A stretch of 64,000 nucleotides of DNA, from positions 1 to 64,000 of the forward strand of contig MU867143.1 of the NCBI GenBank assembly GCA_033725935.1, given 5' to 3'. Positions 52,776 to 63,055 of the stretch are shown here, in pieces. This DNA comes from Cladorrhinum sp. PSN259 (Eukaryota > Ascomycota > Sordariomycetes > Sordariales > Podosporaceae). Positions within the stretch are counted from its first letter, which is position 1, and the number at the start of each line of letters is the position of its first letter. The notes under the pieces are model-generated. The model was not told the origin of the DNA. It worked only from the letters and a program-made list of their open reading frames with translations, and did no database searches. The position numbers were made by a program, and so were the translations under genes.

Positions 52776-53387
52776 ATGTCGGATAAAACCGATCAGCAGA
52801 CGGTCGACGTGCGCCACGGCAGCAAGCGCGTCCAAGTCACCATCTCGAATCGCGGCCTCAAATGGAGGCATCTCCAGGAGTACCTAAAGCTCGAGCTGCA
52901 CGGCCTCGAAGTCCCTGACGAGAAGGTGGAAAAGGTCGGTCAACCATCATCATCATTATCATGCAATTTGTAATCGGAGCAATGTGCACTTTGTGGCTTG
53001 CTTCGGCGAGTTTGGCCTCCACGCACAGTGGGTGCGGGATTTCTCAGTCATCACACGAGCCAGACACTGCCGCGTGTGCACGCCGCTGCGGGGTTTACAG
53101 TATTGGTGTAACTGACGGGTCACTTCCCACAGACACTCAACGAAAAGTACATCCTTACCCTTCCGAGAAGGCTCACAGCGGTGCGTTCAGCCGTTTTCCT
53201 TATAATGACGCCGGAGAAGTCGGGAAAGACAAGGTGGCTGACTATAGAACAGGACGAGCTCCAAGACATTGACTTTTTGAGGGGAAACGACGAGGATGCC
53301 GAGCATTTCCTTCAGGACCTCAAAAACGAGAAGGAGGGGAAGGAGTTACCACCGATTCCCGAAGATGCGGGATCTTTGAGGTATTGA
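52776..53387 (+). CDS. small acidic protein of unknown function
   Basis: Two exons, 52776-52934 and 53133-53387 (198-bp intron, GTCGGT donor, CCCACAG acceptor, CTGAC branch), give 137 residues. Sequence: SDKTDQQTVDVRHGSKRVQV, then LKWRHLQEYLKLELHGLEVP, LNEKYILTLPRRLT, MTPEKSGKTRWLTIEQ and an acidic tail (DEDAEHFLQDLKNE). I do not recognise it. Pro/Lys/Glu-rich helices without membrane segments suggest a soluble protein. It lies 670 bases upstream of, and on the same strand as, the CorA-like gene. Small soluble genes before CorA-like genes may be functionally paired, but that is a guess. A 56-residue N-terminal extension from 52608 is possible if the TATA box is not used. Confidence 0.6.
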
Positions 53388-54056
53388 TCATTGGTCCCCA
53401 TCCATCAAAATGCGACAACGAGAAGGCTATAGTTATGGGTCGGCGTTGTTGGCTTCTTTTTTTTCTGGCTTCTCTTTTTTGGATTCATCTCTTTTTTCTT
53501 CTTTTGGGTGGGAATTGGATTGAGCAAATTGTTGCTCTTTATTATGCAACAGAATACATTTTTTTTCACTCTGTTTTGCTCCTCATTCCTTCACTGGAGT
53601 GGGGGACCCCCGCAGGAGGTGGGTGGTACGAGATGCAGCTCTTCGGTCATCCAGCAAGCCATGGCTCATTCTATTGGTCTGCCCTGTCGCTGTCAGCTAT
53701 CACTCGAGGCGCCAGGAACGCCAAATGCAACATTGAAGATCGACATTTGGGGATTTCCAGAGGCTCATGCGTGGCTCAAGCTTGAGCCTTGAGGCAGCGC
53801 GCAGAGCAGCAGATGCATGTGGTTGGTGGCAGTTGCAGCTTCCAAAGGCTGATTCATTTACTCCATTTTCTTCTTTTTCTTCTTTCTCCTCCAACGGACC
53901 CGCTTCCGCAGCTCAAAAAAGATCAACTCTGAGCACCATCTTTTCAACACCACGTGTGTGTCGCCGACATTACTCCCGGGCGCCGTAAGCTTAACCCGTC
54001 GTTGGTTTCCTACTTACGTTTTGCAGGTCCGAGGACTGCCAGTGGCCCCCGAAAAC
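53388..54056. other. intergenic, no gene seen
   Basis: About 670 bases, T-rich (53455-53570), with no supported gene. Confidence 0.4.
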
Positions 54057-56378
54057 ATGGCATCTTCACAAAAGGAACAGCTAACCGCCGCTGAGCGTCT
54101 CTTAGATGCTCTGCGCGCCTGGGAGTCGTACCCCATGAACCTTCAGACCATACAGCACATGGGCAGGCCGAGGTTTCTCAGAGACGTCAAAAAACATTTC
54201 GGCAGGACGAAACAGAACGTTCTCCTGATTATGCCCAAGTCCACCAATGTGGCACGGAAGAATGCTGTGGAGCGAAACATCAAGAACGTGTGGTTCGACT
54301 TGACCTCGGACGAACAACAAAAACATAACGACGTCTTTCCTGAACCAAAAGGGGAATCACTGAACAGCAGTCGGTCGTTCGACGACTATCTTGGAGTTTC
54401 CAAGGGCTTCAGGGGAATGTCTGATCCCACTTTCAGATTTATGTATGTCCCTGCATACTCATTGGTGTCGCGCATTATTTTATGTTGTTCTCAGTACCAA
54501 GTCTGATCAATATGGTGTGAAGAATTCTAAAATCGTCCGCCCCTGACGGTCCGAGGTTGTGGATCACCGACGAGCTCCTGCTCAAGATCGCCACGTACCA
54601 CCAAGTATCACCCTACTTCCTCTGTTTCATCTCTCACATCCGCCAAGAAGGTCAGCTCTCAGATCTGAGCGACATTCCCTTCAGCGGCTTCCGGCGCGTT
54701 ACGTCCTTTTCTCATTCGCTTGCTTCGTCGGTTGCTTCTGCTACTACGCAGCCCCTTGGCCGCAGTGAGCATCATTACCAGTTAATCTTTGAGCTGAGGA
54801 CCGTGTTCAAGAACAACAATGACGACGACGAGGCCGCAACGCAGCCCTCGGTGAATGGAAAGGAAGGCGTCAACATATGGCCCATTACGCAGTCTGTTGT
54901 GTATCACCGCTTCGATGTGTCTACGGGAAAGTCAGTTTGGATCCTGACGGCGGGCAAGGAGGACGAGGCCAATCCCTTCTACAATGCTCAAGAAATCAAG
55001 GAATCCCTGTCCGGTCTACACCACCCTGTCACCCCAAACACGATCGATGGGTGCTTTGCGTCCAACCTTTCGGCGATGGTGTGGCTCGGCGACTGGTCTC
55101 TGAGCGAATTTGACGCCTACATTACAATGCTGGACGAGCAGATGCAATTGTTGGCTCTGTCATATATCAACAAGACGAAAGACGGCGCAGCAGTCTCCGA
55201 GGCGTCGCTGAAGAAGCTTAACAAATGCATGGAGACTCTCCAGCAGTGCATCATAGCGCTGGAGTCGAATCTGAGGGTATACAAGGGGTTGATCAAGTTC
55301 TACGGCGACGAGCTGCTCAAAGACGGCGAGCTCCTTGATCTCGATCTGCCCTGGCTTGCTGACGGCCAGCCGCGTGCTCGGATAAAGAAGCACACCCAAG
55401 CATTTCGCACCGAGATGCAATCGGTATGCGACTCGATCAGGGAAATGATCCGCCGGGCCGGGGCAGTGAGGGAGCTTGGCAAAAGGCGAGAAGATACGGT
55501 CAGCCCCCCACCTAGCTAATCACCCGTTCTGTACCTCGCTTTCTAAATCATGTTAACATATGTTTATGATGCCCTAGACATTCCGGCTGCTCCAGAACAG
55601 AGACACAACAGCTATGAAGAGCCTGACCGAGACAAGTCTCCAACAAACCAACATCACCACCATTCTGTCCACCATTACGATAGTTCTCCTTCCCATGTCC
55701 GTCGTCTCAAGCATCTTCTCGACCGACATTGTCAGGTTCGGCCCAGGGAAAGATAGCGGCGGTGACAGCGGCGTCCCTGGCCACTACGATGGCGGCTTCG
55801 CCGGCAAGTGGAGCGGGCCGGCAGTGCTCTGGTGGGCTCTCACATCGATTCTAGCGACCGCTGTTGTCGGACTCATCGCAAAGACTTTCCTGCGCAGATC
55901 TGCACCCTCAACCAGGTTGGGATTCGACGTCAACGTGGCCGCCGAAGCCTCAAGCTCCCTACACTATGCAAATACGGACAGAAACGACGCACAGTCTCTC
56001 CGGGAGCGGGGGGATGGCTCGGAGAATATCTCATCCCGGTTCATGACGTCGAAAAGAGCAAAACTTGAGCGGGTGTATTATGATGTGATCGACCAGTCTC
56101 GCGCAAAGGTCCAGTGGGTGAAAGGGAACGCGGTCAAGGCGTGGTGGAGTCTTGGTGAGAGTTTTCGACTGCAAAATAATAACAACAATGGGGCCCCCGT
56201 AGTAGACCTCGAGGGGGGCGGCACGCCCTGCGAGGAGTGGGTGGGTGAGGGACAAGGGTCGAAAGTTTCGACGGTACAGAGCGTGTTGCCTTCTACTACT
56301 GTAGGGACTGAGGCGGCTAGTGAAGAAAAGAAAAAGGGTCCGGCGGTTAAAATTGGAGTCCTGGAGGGAACAAGGTGA
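54057..56378 (+). CDS. CorA-like divalent-cation transporter-type membrane protein
   Basis: Three exons, 54057-54442, 54556-55498 and 55596-56378, phase-consistent introns of 113 and 97 bp, 703 residues. A long N-terminal soluble region (about 440 residues) is rich in helices and has a coiled-coil-like section (MLDEQMQLLALSYINKTK; LKKLNKCMETLQQCIIALES). It is followed by the CorA-fold membrane pair: TTILSTITIVLLPMSVVSSIF (helix 1) and LWWALTSILATAVVGLIAKT (helix 2). The GMN motif of true Mg2+ channels after helix 1 is absent; FSTDIVRFGP stands there. Such fungal CorA-like proteins are common beside HET/NLR-type genes and may be regulators or scaffolds and not channels. The C-terminal 170 residues are soluble and low in complexity. 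Confidence 0.8.
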
Positions 56379-56865
56379 TTTTTAGGTACGATCGGAGATG
56401 TTAAGATGGAACTTGAACTTGAAGCTATTCTAAATTAACTGCAACCTGAGGACACACTCCCTATTGAGTATCATCGAACTGCAATATCATTCCTAGCCAA
56501 ACTGTGCTAGAACGACAGGCTTATCTGAGTTTAATCAGACCTGGATATCCATATACAGTATATGTGTAGCCTTAAAGGTCACCTTTAAAGAGACTTTAAT
56601 CGATGTTTTCATTAATTAACGGGCTATTCGTTTAGCACCAGCAATTTTATCGTGTCTCGTTACTTTCTTAGCCATGATACGCACTATTATCCAAGACTCC
56701 TTCCACTTTAACTACAATATAATGCTGGATTTCTGGCTTCCGAGGGCGTATAAAATATAGATGTGGAAATTCGGCAGAAAAACCACCCATGGCTCAACCC
56801 CCTGCAAAAATAGTGCACTAGGACAACAAAGGGTGGTGGAGGTATACACTGTATTGAAGCCCGAG
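56379..56865. other. convergent intergenic region
   Basis: About 490 AT-rich bases between converging genes. No gene seen. Confidence 0.4.
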
Positions 56866-58584
56866 CTAAGAATATTCGACCCATTCCCAATTCTCGACCT
56901 TGGCATAACTTCTAGGCCAATACCGGATGGCAACATCTGAGCCATTGCGCTGCACAACAACCTCCATTTGGTTGTCCAGAGAGTCGCCAGCCCCCCACAG
57001 AGCCCAAGATCGGACAATTTTGTCACCTTCCCTCAATCCAGCCTGCTCAGCTCTCGACCCCGTCTTCAGCCCCTGGACCCGAGACCCGAGATATCGCGAA
57101 TCAAAACCTAGATCCAACTTCTCGGCATCCTGTCGCACCATCTTCAAGCCAAACTTGGCAAATGCATCACTCGACGGCACAATCAAGCTCCCGTTCGTCA
57201 TGGACGCAAAACTCGCTTGCGCCGTCTCATTACCCACGATGCCCGCCAATAACTCGATAAACTCTTCCGTCTGGCACTTCTCTCGCGCCAGGAACCGGCG
57301 GTACAATTCAAGCACAATATCGTCCAGCGACTTTTCGCCTCTAGTCGCGCGATGGATAATCCCCTGCACCGTTGCCAGATAAATAAACCCGCGCGTATAC
57401 GGCGTCTTAACAACCTCAACCCCGGTCCAGTAGTTATCCACCACCTCCTGCCAGGTCATTTCCACCGTGCCGCCCGTGTAGTACGCCTGGGCATAGTTAT
57501 TCAACCACTTGATAAAGTCGGCCCTACTTGAGCTCCCCGCGTAGAAGGGCGCCATGACGGCATAATACTGCGCCACGCCCTCGCGATACCACAAGTCAAA
57601 CTGCCGGCCGGGCGGGTACGGGAGCGCGTACGCGTGGATGGTCTCGTGCGCCACGAGGTTGGTAAGCGCCGACTCGGATTGCTCGGCCTCGGTGCCGGCC
57701 GCGTACTCGATTAGGAAGGACTGGAAGCCGCTGGCGCCGCCGTACCCCGTCCACACGCGCCGCCAAAACACGCGAAAGGGCGACGTGGTGTCGTTGAAGA
57801 AGGACGACATGGCGAGGAAGGCGTCGCGCATTGTGGCTGAGACGCGTTCGGCCGCGTAGGGCAGGGTGCCATGCCAGTAGAGGGCGAAGTCTCGGGTGGT
57901 GTTAATGCCCGGCGGGTCCCAGGGAGGCCACCGCTGGAGTAGTGGACCGATGGTGAAGTAGGCCTTTTCGAGAACTCTGCTCGGTGCGCCGACGACTGAC
58001 GCTTCCTTGTCTTCCCCGAGAGAAGAGGCGAAACGTATGCTATTAGGCGTCGACCTGCCGTCCATGTCCCAACCGACAGTTACGTTCCAGTCATCTTCGT
58101 CGGGCGGATAGGGGATAAATCCTGTGCCCATGCTGACGAGACCGCCCTGGTCGTCGCGCAGATCGACGCGTGGCCCTGAAGTAGTTTTGGCGCTCGTCAC
58201 TCGCGGCCGCGCCACGCACCGAATGATAATGTCGCCGACTGGATCGCGGCTGGTGCTGTTGATTACCCACGTCCGCACCGAATCAGTAGCGTTCGAGTCG
58301 GTGTGCACCAGCTGAAGCGGGCCGAGATCGTCGGCTGCCGCCAGCGCGTCGTCATCATAACCGGTCGTTGGCGTCGGACCATGGTTGAGATCGAGCGCGA
58401 CGATTGGCTGGTTAGCACGCAGTCTTGAATCCCTGATCCGAAGCGTAACGTTGATGGCCGTCACCTTTCCGTGCGGATCCTCAATAATGGGGAGCAAGGA
58501 AACACTGAGGCTTGGCAGGTCGTTGGACGCGGCGGGCTTAAGGAGGACAAGAATCCCGCAACAGACTGCAAATATCTGCTTCAT
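56866..58584 (-). CDS. secreted M61-like metallopeptidase with C-terminal PDZ-like region
   Basis: Intronless, 572 residues from ATG 58584 (signal peptide MKQIFAVCCGILVLLKPAAS); the codons upstream lack an ATG. The N-terminal half is beta-rich (IEDPHGKVTAINVTLRI). A zinc site follows: HETIH (His313, Glu314, His317) and a third ligand candidate Glu335 in WYREGVAQYYA, the gluzincin layout of M61 glycyl-aminopeptidase-like enzymes. Near the C-terminus GLKTGSRAEQAGLREGDKIV looks like the core of a PDZ domain, the same pairing as in bacterial M61 proteins. It probably trims peptides outside the cell. The middle Tyr/Phe substrate pocket cannot be judged by eye. Other readings (M1-like orphan) are less likely because of the PDZ. 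Confidence 0.75.
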   Translation of the reverse strand: MKQIFAVCCGILVLLKPAASNDLPSLSVSLLPIIEDPHGKVTAINVTLRIRDSRLRANQPIVALDLNHGPTPTTGYDDDALAAADDLGPLQLVHTDSNATDSVRTWVINSTSRDPVGDIIIRCVARPRVTSAKTTSGPRVDLRDDQGGLVSMGTGFIPYPPDEDDWNVTVGWDMDGRSTPNSIRFASSLGEDKEASVVGAPSRVLEKAYFTIGPLLQRWPPWDPPGINTTRDFALYWHGTLPYAAERVSATMRDAFLAMSSFFNDTTSPFRVFWRRVWTGYGGASGFQSFLIEYAAGTEAEQSESALTNLVAHETIHAYALPYPPGRQFDLWYREGVAQYYAVMAPFYAGSSSRADFIKWLNNYAQAYYTGGTVEMTWQEVVDNYWTGVEVVKTPYTRGFIYLATVQGIIHRATRGEKSLDDIVLELYRRFLAREKCQTEEFIELLAGIVGNETAQASFASMTNGSLIVPSSDAFAKFGLKMVRQDAEKLDLGFDSRYLGSRVQGLKTGSRAEQAGLREGDKIVRSWALWGAGDSLDNQMEVVVQRNGSDVAIRYWPRSYAKVENWEWVEYS

Positions 58585-61500
58585 CTTGCTCTGACTTGCG
58601 GAAATAGAACTATTACCCGTGTACTTGAGTGCCACTCCACTCAAGTAGGCAAATTTGTAGGAGCTTGTGTTTCTTTAGCTATCCCTCATAGCAACAACTT
58701 TCTGGGCAACATCTTCGGGCCCAGCCCGTCGCTTATCAACCAGACCCGGAAAGGCTAAATCCTGCCAAGATTATCCCAAGAGACGGGAAGGAGAATAGGG
58801 TTTCTATTCCCTTAGACCAATTAGTCTCGTCTCAGTTTCGATGTTACCATCGGTTAGTGTTCCAAGGTTCCCTCATTCTAGGAGAGTTCTGCTCGCTACC
58901 TAGCAATCAGTGAGCAGGCACGGCATCTTCACGGCCCAGTATCGTTTGGCGACATATAATTGGTCTAGTTGATAATGGTTGTGTTACATCCGTATATCTC
59001 CTTCCTAATGACATTCCTAATATTTGAACCCTCCAATACTACCCCGGTTCTCGTGGCACAATTTGGACAAGTCCGCACAGTCATCTACCAGATCAACTTG
59101 TAGACAGAGAACCGCGAGACTTAGTGGTTTCGGACCAGTATTGTCCCCCAGACATAACATCCGGCGCTCCTTAATTCATGATCAGGACCGGGAGGTCATG
59201 ACTACGCGGTACAAAGTTCGGGCTGTGAGCGACAGTTGGGTGGACCTTTGGGATATCCGCGATATACGGGCTTGTCACTTTACCGAGGCGGGCTACATCC
59301 TGGTGGAGCGATTGATCGGGAACGATCCTATTTTAGAGCGTCGACCGCAATCGCGTATACCTCATCGGCATGTTAGCGACTCGCCGCAGTTACGCCGGCA
59401 GCGGTGACCGCGGTGATGACAGCGTGACGGACTTCAAGCCGCTGGGCGAGCAAAATGTGAGGGGCGTAACTAACAACGGAAGATGCAAGACCATGGTAAA
59501 GTTGGGCATGAAGCCAGCGAAACAGCGCAATAGCCCGGGCGATCCCTACTACAAGCAGGACCTTTTTATCCACCCGACGGGGACTTGGAACGGTCCAACT
59601 AAGTAATGAGAGAACGACATTCATCGAAAGCATAATGACTAGGAGAAGGTCAACTTTGAGCCTCCTGTGAAACATGACTATCAGAAAGTCAGCGAGACAT
59701 GGCTGCGGAAGTAAATGGCCGCTCCGCAAAAGACTATCAACGAGATACCGAAAACAATCTCAAGCCCACCAAAGACAAAAGTCATCTACTGGCTCAACAG
59801 AACCCAGTCGCCGAGAAGCCGTGCATCCGGGGCAGAGTGCTAGCGCAAATCGTCTGGGACCTGGACGTCAGCTCGTAAGGCAATGAGCACAAAGTGCAAG
59901 TATCCAACGACAACTTCCATCACGTCAGCGGCAGCAAGTACGAGTATGGCGGCAAGTGACGGAGCTAGTGGCTCGACGTAACCAAGAGCGACAAGCCTAC
60001 GCCGCTGCACTGTGGTCGAGGCACTACTGCACTCGACGTCCAACACAATTGCTAGGGTAACGACGGATGGGATAGGTGGAGAAGGGGACCGGGGCCTCTG
60101 CAAAGCGTCACGCAGGCTAATCGAGAGAGCAACAGCCACTGGGCGCCGCACCACAAAGCGTCGCAGACGGTGTACTTGGACCGCCGGTTATCGTCGACGG
60201 CTATGGGTGCGCCGTTGACGACGAGACTGTCGTACTTGAGTTTCTGCTAGCAGTACGACAATGCCATGTAAGAGGGCTTCTCTGGCAAGTCGAGCGCGTG
60301 GGTAATGTCGCATTCGAGCCGCTGCCCAGGAAAGTCAGCAGACGGAAATTGGTCCTTCAGAGGGCAGTTTGTTGTATCTGTACGGTTCGACGCTGAGGTT
60401 GCCGGGCGGCTTAATCTTGATCTTGGTTTCTGTTTCGTCGAGGACAGCGAACGGTCTGGCCATGGTGTTTCAGTTCGACTCTGGTAGAAGTTGTAAGGGT
60501 TTAAAGTGGGATGGAGTCGAATACGGCCAAGGCATGAGATTTGAAGTTCTCCTGTCGGTTGAGTGCACCCTTTGCAGGCTGAAACCGTCCAATGGTGAGA
60601 GGACTGAACCCCACTGTCCAGTAGGTACCTACCTACCAGGTATATGCGTGCTATGTCCGACCATCTGGTAAGCCGGCCTGCTACCTGTCCAGTCGCCTAA
60701 CCTACAACCTTGATCACCCAAGTCCGAACGCATCGAAATCCCTAGCCACCACCTCAATAACTTCCGGACCTCAGCTCCGGCGAAGCCTCCACTGTACAGC
60801 GAAGTAGATAACTAATGAGGCTTCGGGAAGATATCCGGAGGCATTCCGGCACAACTCGGAACGCTAAGACGTTCTTAGCTTCTAACGTGCGTTAGCTCCC
60901 GTCGCCACATCTGTAGGGGGTGGCGCCGATCGGCCGACTCGAGCCGTCCGGTGTGGCCGATAGCAGGGAAGAATGCTTGTCCCCCGCATCCCCCAGGTTT
61001 ACGGTGGCCTGGAAGAACGCTTTTCCCCCGCATCCCCAGATTTACAATGGACACCGCGCCCCCGCCGATTTGCGCGAGCAATATGAGGAGTAGTGTTCTG
61101 AAGTCGGCCCTTCGCCGGCGTGCTTGTTTGCCCATTTCAGGCGCTATTCTAAGTTAGATTAAACGCATACCTTGCGGGGGGGGCCTGGTTTGCCCGTGAT
61201 TGGTGACAACTTTGCATATGTTCCGTCATAGACATAGTCGAGTCCCATCTGAAGGACTTTCACATCGTGCGTACTGGCTTCTGGCCCAGACTCGTTCTTC
61301 AACCTTGAAGTCGGCTCGCTTCGGGTTACCAGGTTTTCTGGTGCCGCGTTAACGATTTCCTGTTAAGATCACTAGCACAAGAAAACCTGTACACCGCGTG
61401 CAGCCTCATATATTATAAAGCGGCTGTGCTTCTCCGCCAGCATTATGTCGATAGTTCAACCTCACCATCATCACCATCACTCATCTAATCTCGATTCGAA

Positions 61501-61651
61501 ACCTGAGCGTAGCTAGGCGACTCTCGCTCAAGTAATCGCGAGCAGCATTCGGATTCGTCGCCCAAGTCCGGCTCCACCTACAACCTCAGTGGATCTGAAG
61601 GTTGTTGTATCGTCTTCTCGATTCCACCTCGCTCCATCTCCCAAAAAGAAA
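58585..61651. other. degenerate region with coding-like fragments
   Basis: About 3 kb without an intact gene, although GC content is gene-like from 59,200 to 60,500. Plus-strand pieces in different frames are YKVRAVSDSWVDLWDIRDIR (59213), TDFKPLGEQNVRGVTNNGRC (59427) continuing to TGTWNGPTK and a stop, NDNFHHVSGSKYEYGG (59908), and SADGNWSFRGQFVVSVRFD (60338). They read like parts of one protein broken by many small indels, but I cannot name it. A G8 run lies at about 61178, and a CT-rich leader precedes the sugar transporter. Confidence 0.4.
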
Positions 61652-63055
61652 ATGGCAGGTGGTATGCCAATTCAGACGGGTCAGATCGCTGGCAGTTATC
61701 TGACCGGCCGGGCCCTGATTTTCCCCCTATCACTGGTCGTCTGTCTGTTCTTCCTGTGGGGTTTCAGCTATGGCCTTCTCGACGTTCTAAACAAGCACTT
61801 CCAAACCGTGTTGGACATCACCAAACTCGAGTCGACGGGACTTCAGGTCATGTACTTCGGAGGCGGTTACCTGTTATTTTCGCCCGTCGCCGCCGAAGCG
61901 CTCAAGCGGCGCGGCTACAAATTCACCATCCTGATGGGCTTGTGCTTCTACTCGTTGGGCGCTATCCTATTCTGGCCGACTGCGCACTTCACCACATACG
62001 AGAATCGCAGGGCGGCATTCGGCGGCTTCTGCGTCTGCACTCTAGTCATCGCCTGCGGTCTGGCAACGCTCGAAACCGCCGCTAACAGCTATGCCGTCGT
62101 CATCGGCAATCCGGCCTCGGCCTCGGCCCGTCTTCAGTTCTGCCAGAGCTGGAACGGCGTTGCATCTTTTATCGGACCGTTGATCGCCGCCAAGTTCTTC
62201 TTCTCTGGCGAGAACGCGAACAGTCTGACCAATGTGCAATACGTCTATCTCGCTGTGGCCTGCGCCGGCGCTGCCGTAGCGGTGCTTTTCCTGGTAGTCA
62301 AGATGCCCGAAGTCAGCGATGAGGACCTCGAGGATACCGCTACGGCAGCCGACAGCCTGGCTACCGACGAGTTCAGCCGCGGCGCCGGCGCAGGCCCTCT
62401 GTACAAGCAGTACAACATGATCTTCGCCTTCATCGCCCAGTTCTGCTACGTGGGTGCTCAGGTTACCATCGCTGCTTTCTTCATCAACTACGCGACCGAG
62501 AACGCCAGCTTCAGCTCGACCCAGGCGTCGAACTTCCTGTCGTACGCCCTCATGGCCTTCACCGTGGGTCGCTTCATCGCCACGGCTCTGGCCACCATCT
62601 TCCAGTCAGACTTCCTGCTCATCATCTACGCGGTACTAGCCATGGGACTTAATGCCTACCTCTGCGTCGGCCACGGCACCTCGGCCGTGGCAGTGCTGAT
62701 CACCATATTCTTCTTCGAGGCTCCCATGTACCCCGCCATCTTCGCTATGGGGACGGCCAACCTGGGCCGCCACACGCGCCGCGGCGCCGGTATCCTGGTT
62801 ATGGGCGTGAGCGGCGGCGCCGTCTTCCCGCCGATCCAGGGCGCCATCGCGGATGCGGCCGGGATCCGCATCTCATACATCGTGCCGCTGTGCGGATTTG
62901 TCTACGTCCTTGGCTACGTCACCGCACACTGGCTGCGCACCGGCCGCCACGTCCTTTGCATCAAAGAGGTTATCGTTGTGGTGGCCGATACCCCGCTGAA
63001 GGCCGAGGACCAGAGCGTGGAGCAGTTGGAGGTTATTAGCCCGCAGAAAGACTAG
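61652..63055 (+). CDS. FHS-family MFS sugar permease (FucP/glucose-galactose-like)
   Basis: Intronless 467-residue frame from ATG 61652. Twelve membrane segments. FHS marks are LFFLWGFSYGLLDVLNKHFQ in helix 1 and its following loop, MYFGGGYLLFSPVAAE, ETAANSYAVVIGNPASASARLQF in helix 4-5 (quoted here as AANSYAVVIGNP), FCYVGAQVTIAAFFINYATE in helix 7 and MGTANLGRHTRRGAG / GVSGGAVFPPIQGAIAD in the C-terminal half. Bacterial FucP and fungal relatives couple L-fucose, glucose or galactose entry to protons; the substrate here is unknown. Codon use is unusually GC-rich (third positions mostly C/G) and the gene lies at the edge of degenerate DNA. Fungal FHS genes of bacterial ancestry are known, so transfer is possible. 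Confidence 0.92.
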   Translation: MAGGMPIQTGQIAGSYLTGRALIFPLSLVVCLFFLWGFSYGLLDVLNKHFQTVLDITKLESTGLQVMYFGGGYLLFSPVAAEALKRRGYKFTILMGLCFYSLGAILFWPTAHFTTYENRRAAFGGFCVCTLVIACGLATLETAANSYAVVIGNPASASARLQFCQSWNGVASFIGPLIAAKFFFSGENANSLTNVQYVYLAVACAGAAVAVLFLVVKMPEVSDEDLEDTATAADSLATDEFSRGAGAGPLYKQYNMIFAFIAQFCYVGAQVTIAAFFINYATENASFSSTQASNFLSYALMAFTVGRFIATALATIFQSDFLLIIYAVLAMGLNAYLCVGHGTSAVAVLITIFFFEAPMYPAIFAMGTANLGRHTRRGAGILVMGVSGGAVFPPIQGAIADAAGIRISYIVPLCGFVYVLGYVTAHWLRTGRHVLCIKEVIVVVADTPLKAEDQSVEQLEVISPQKD

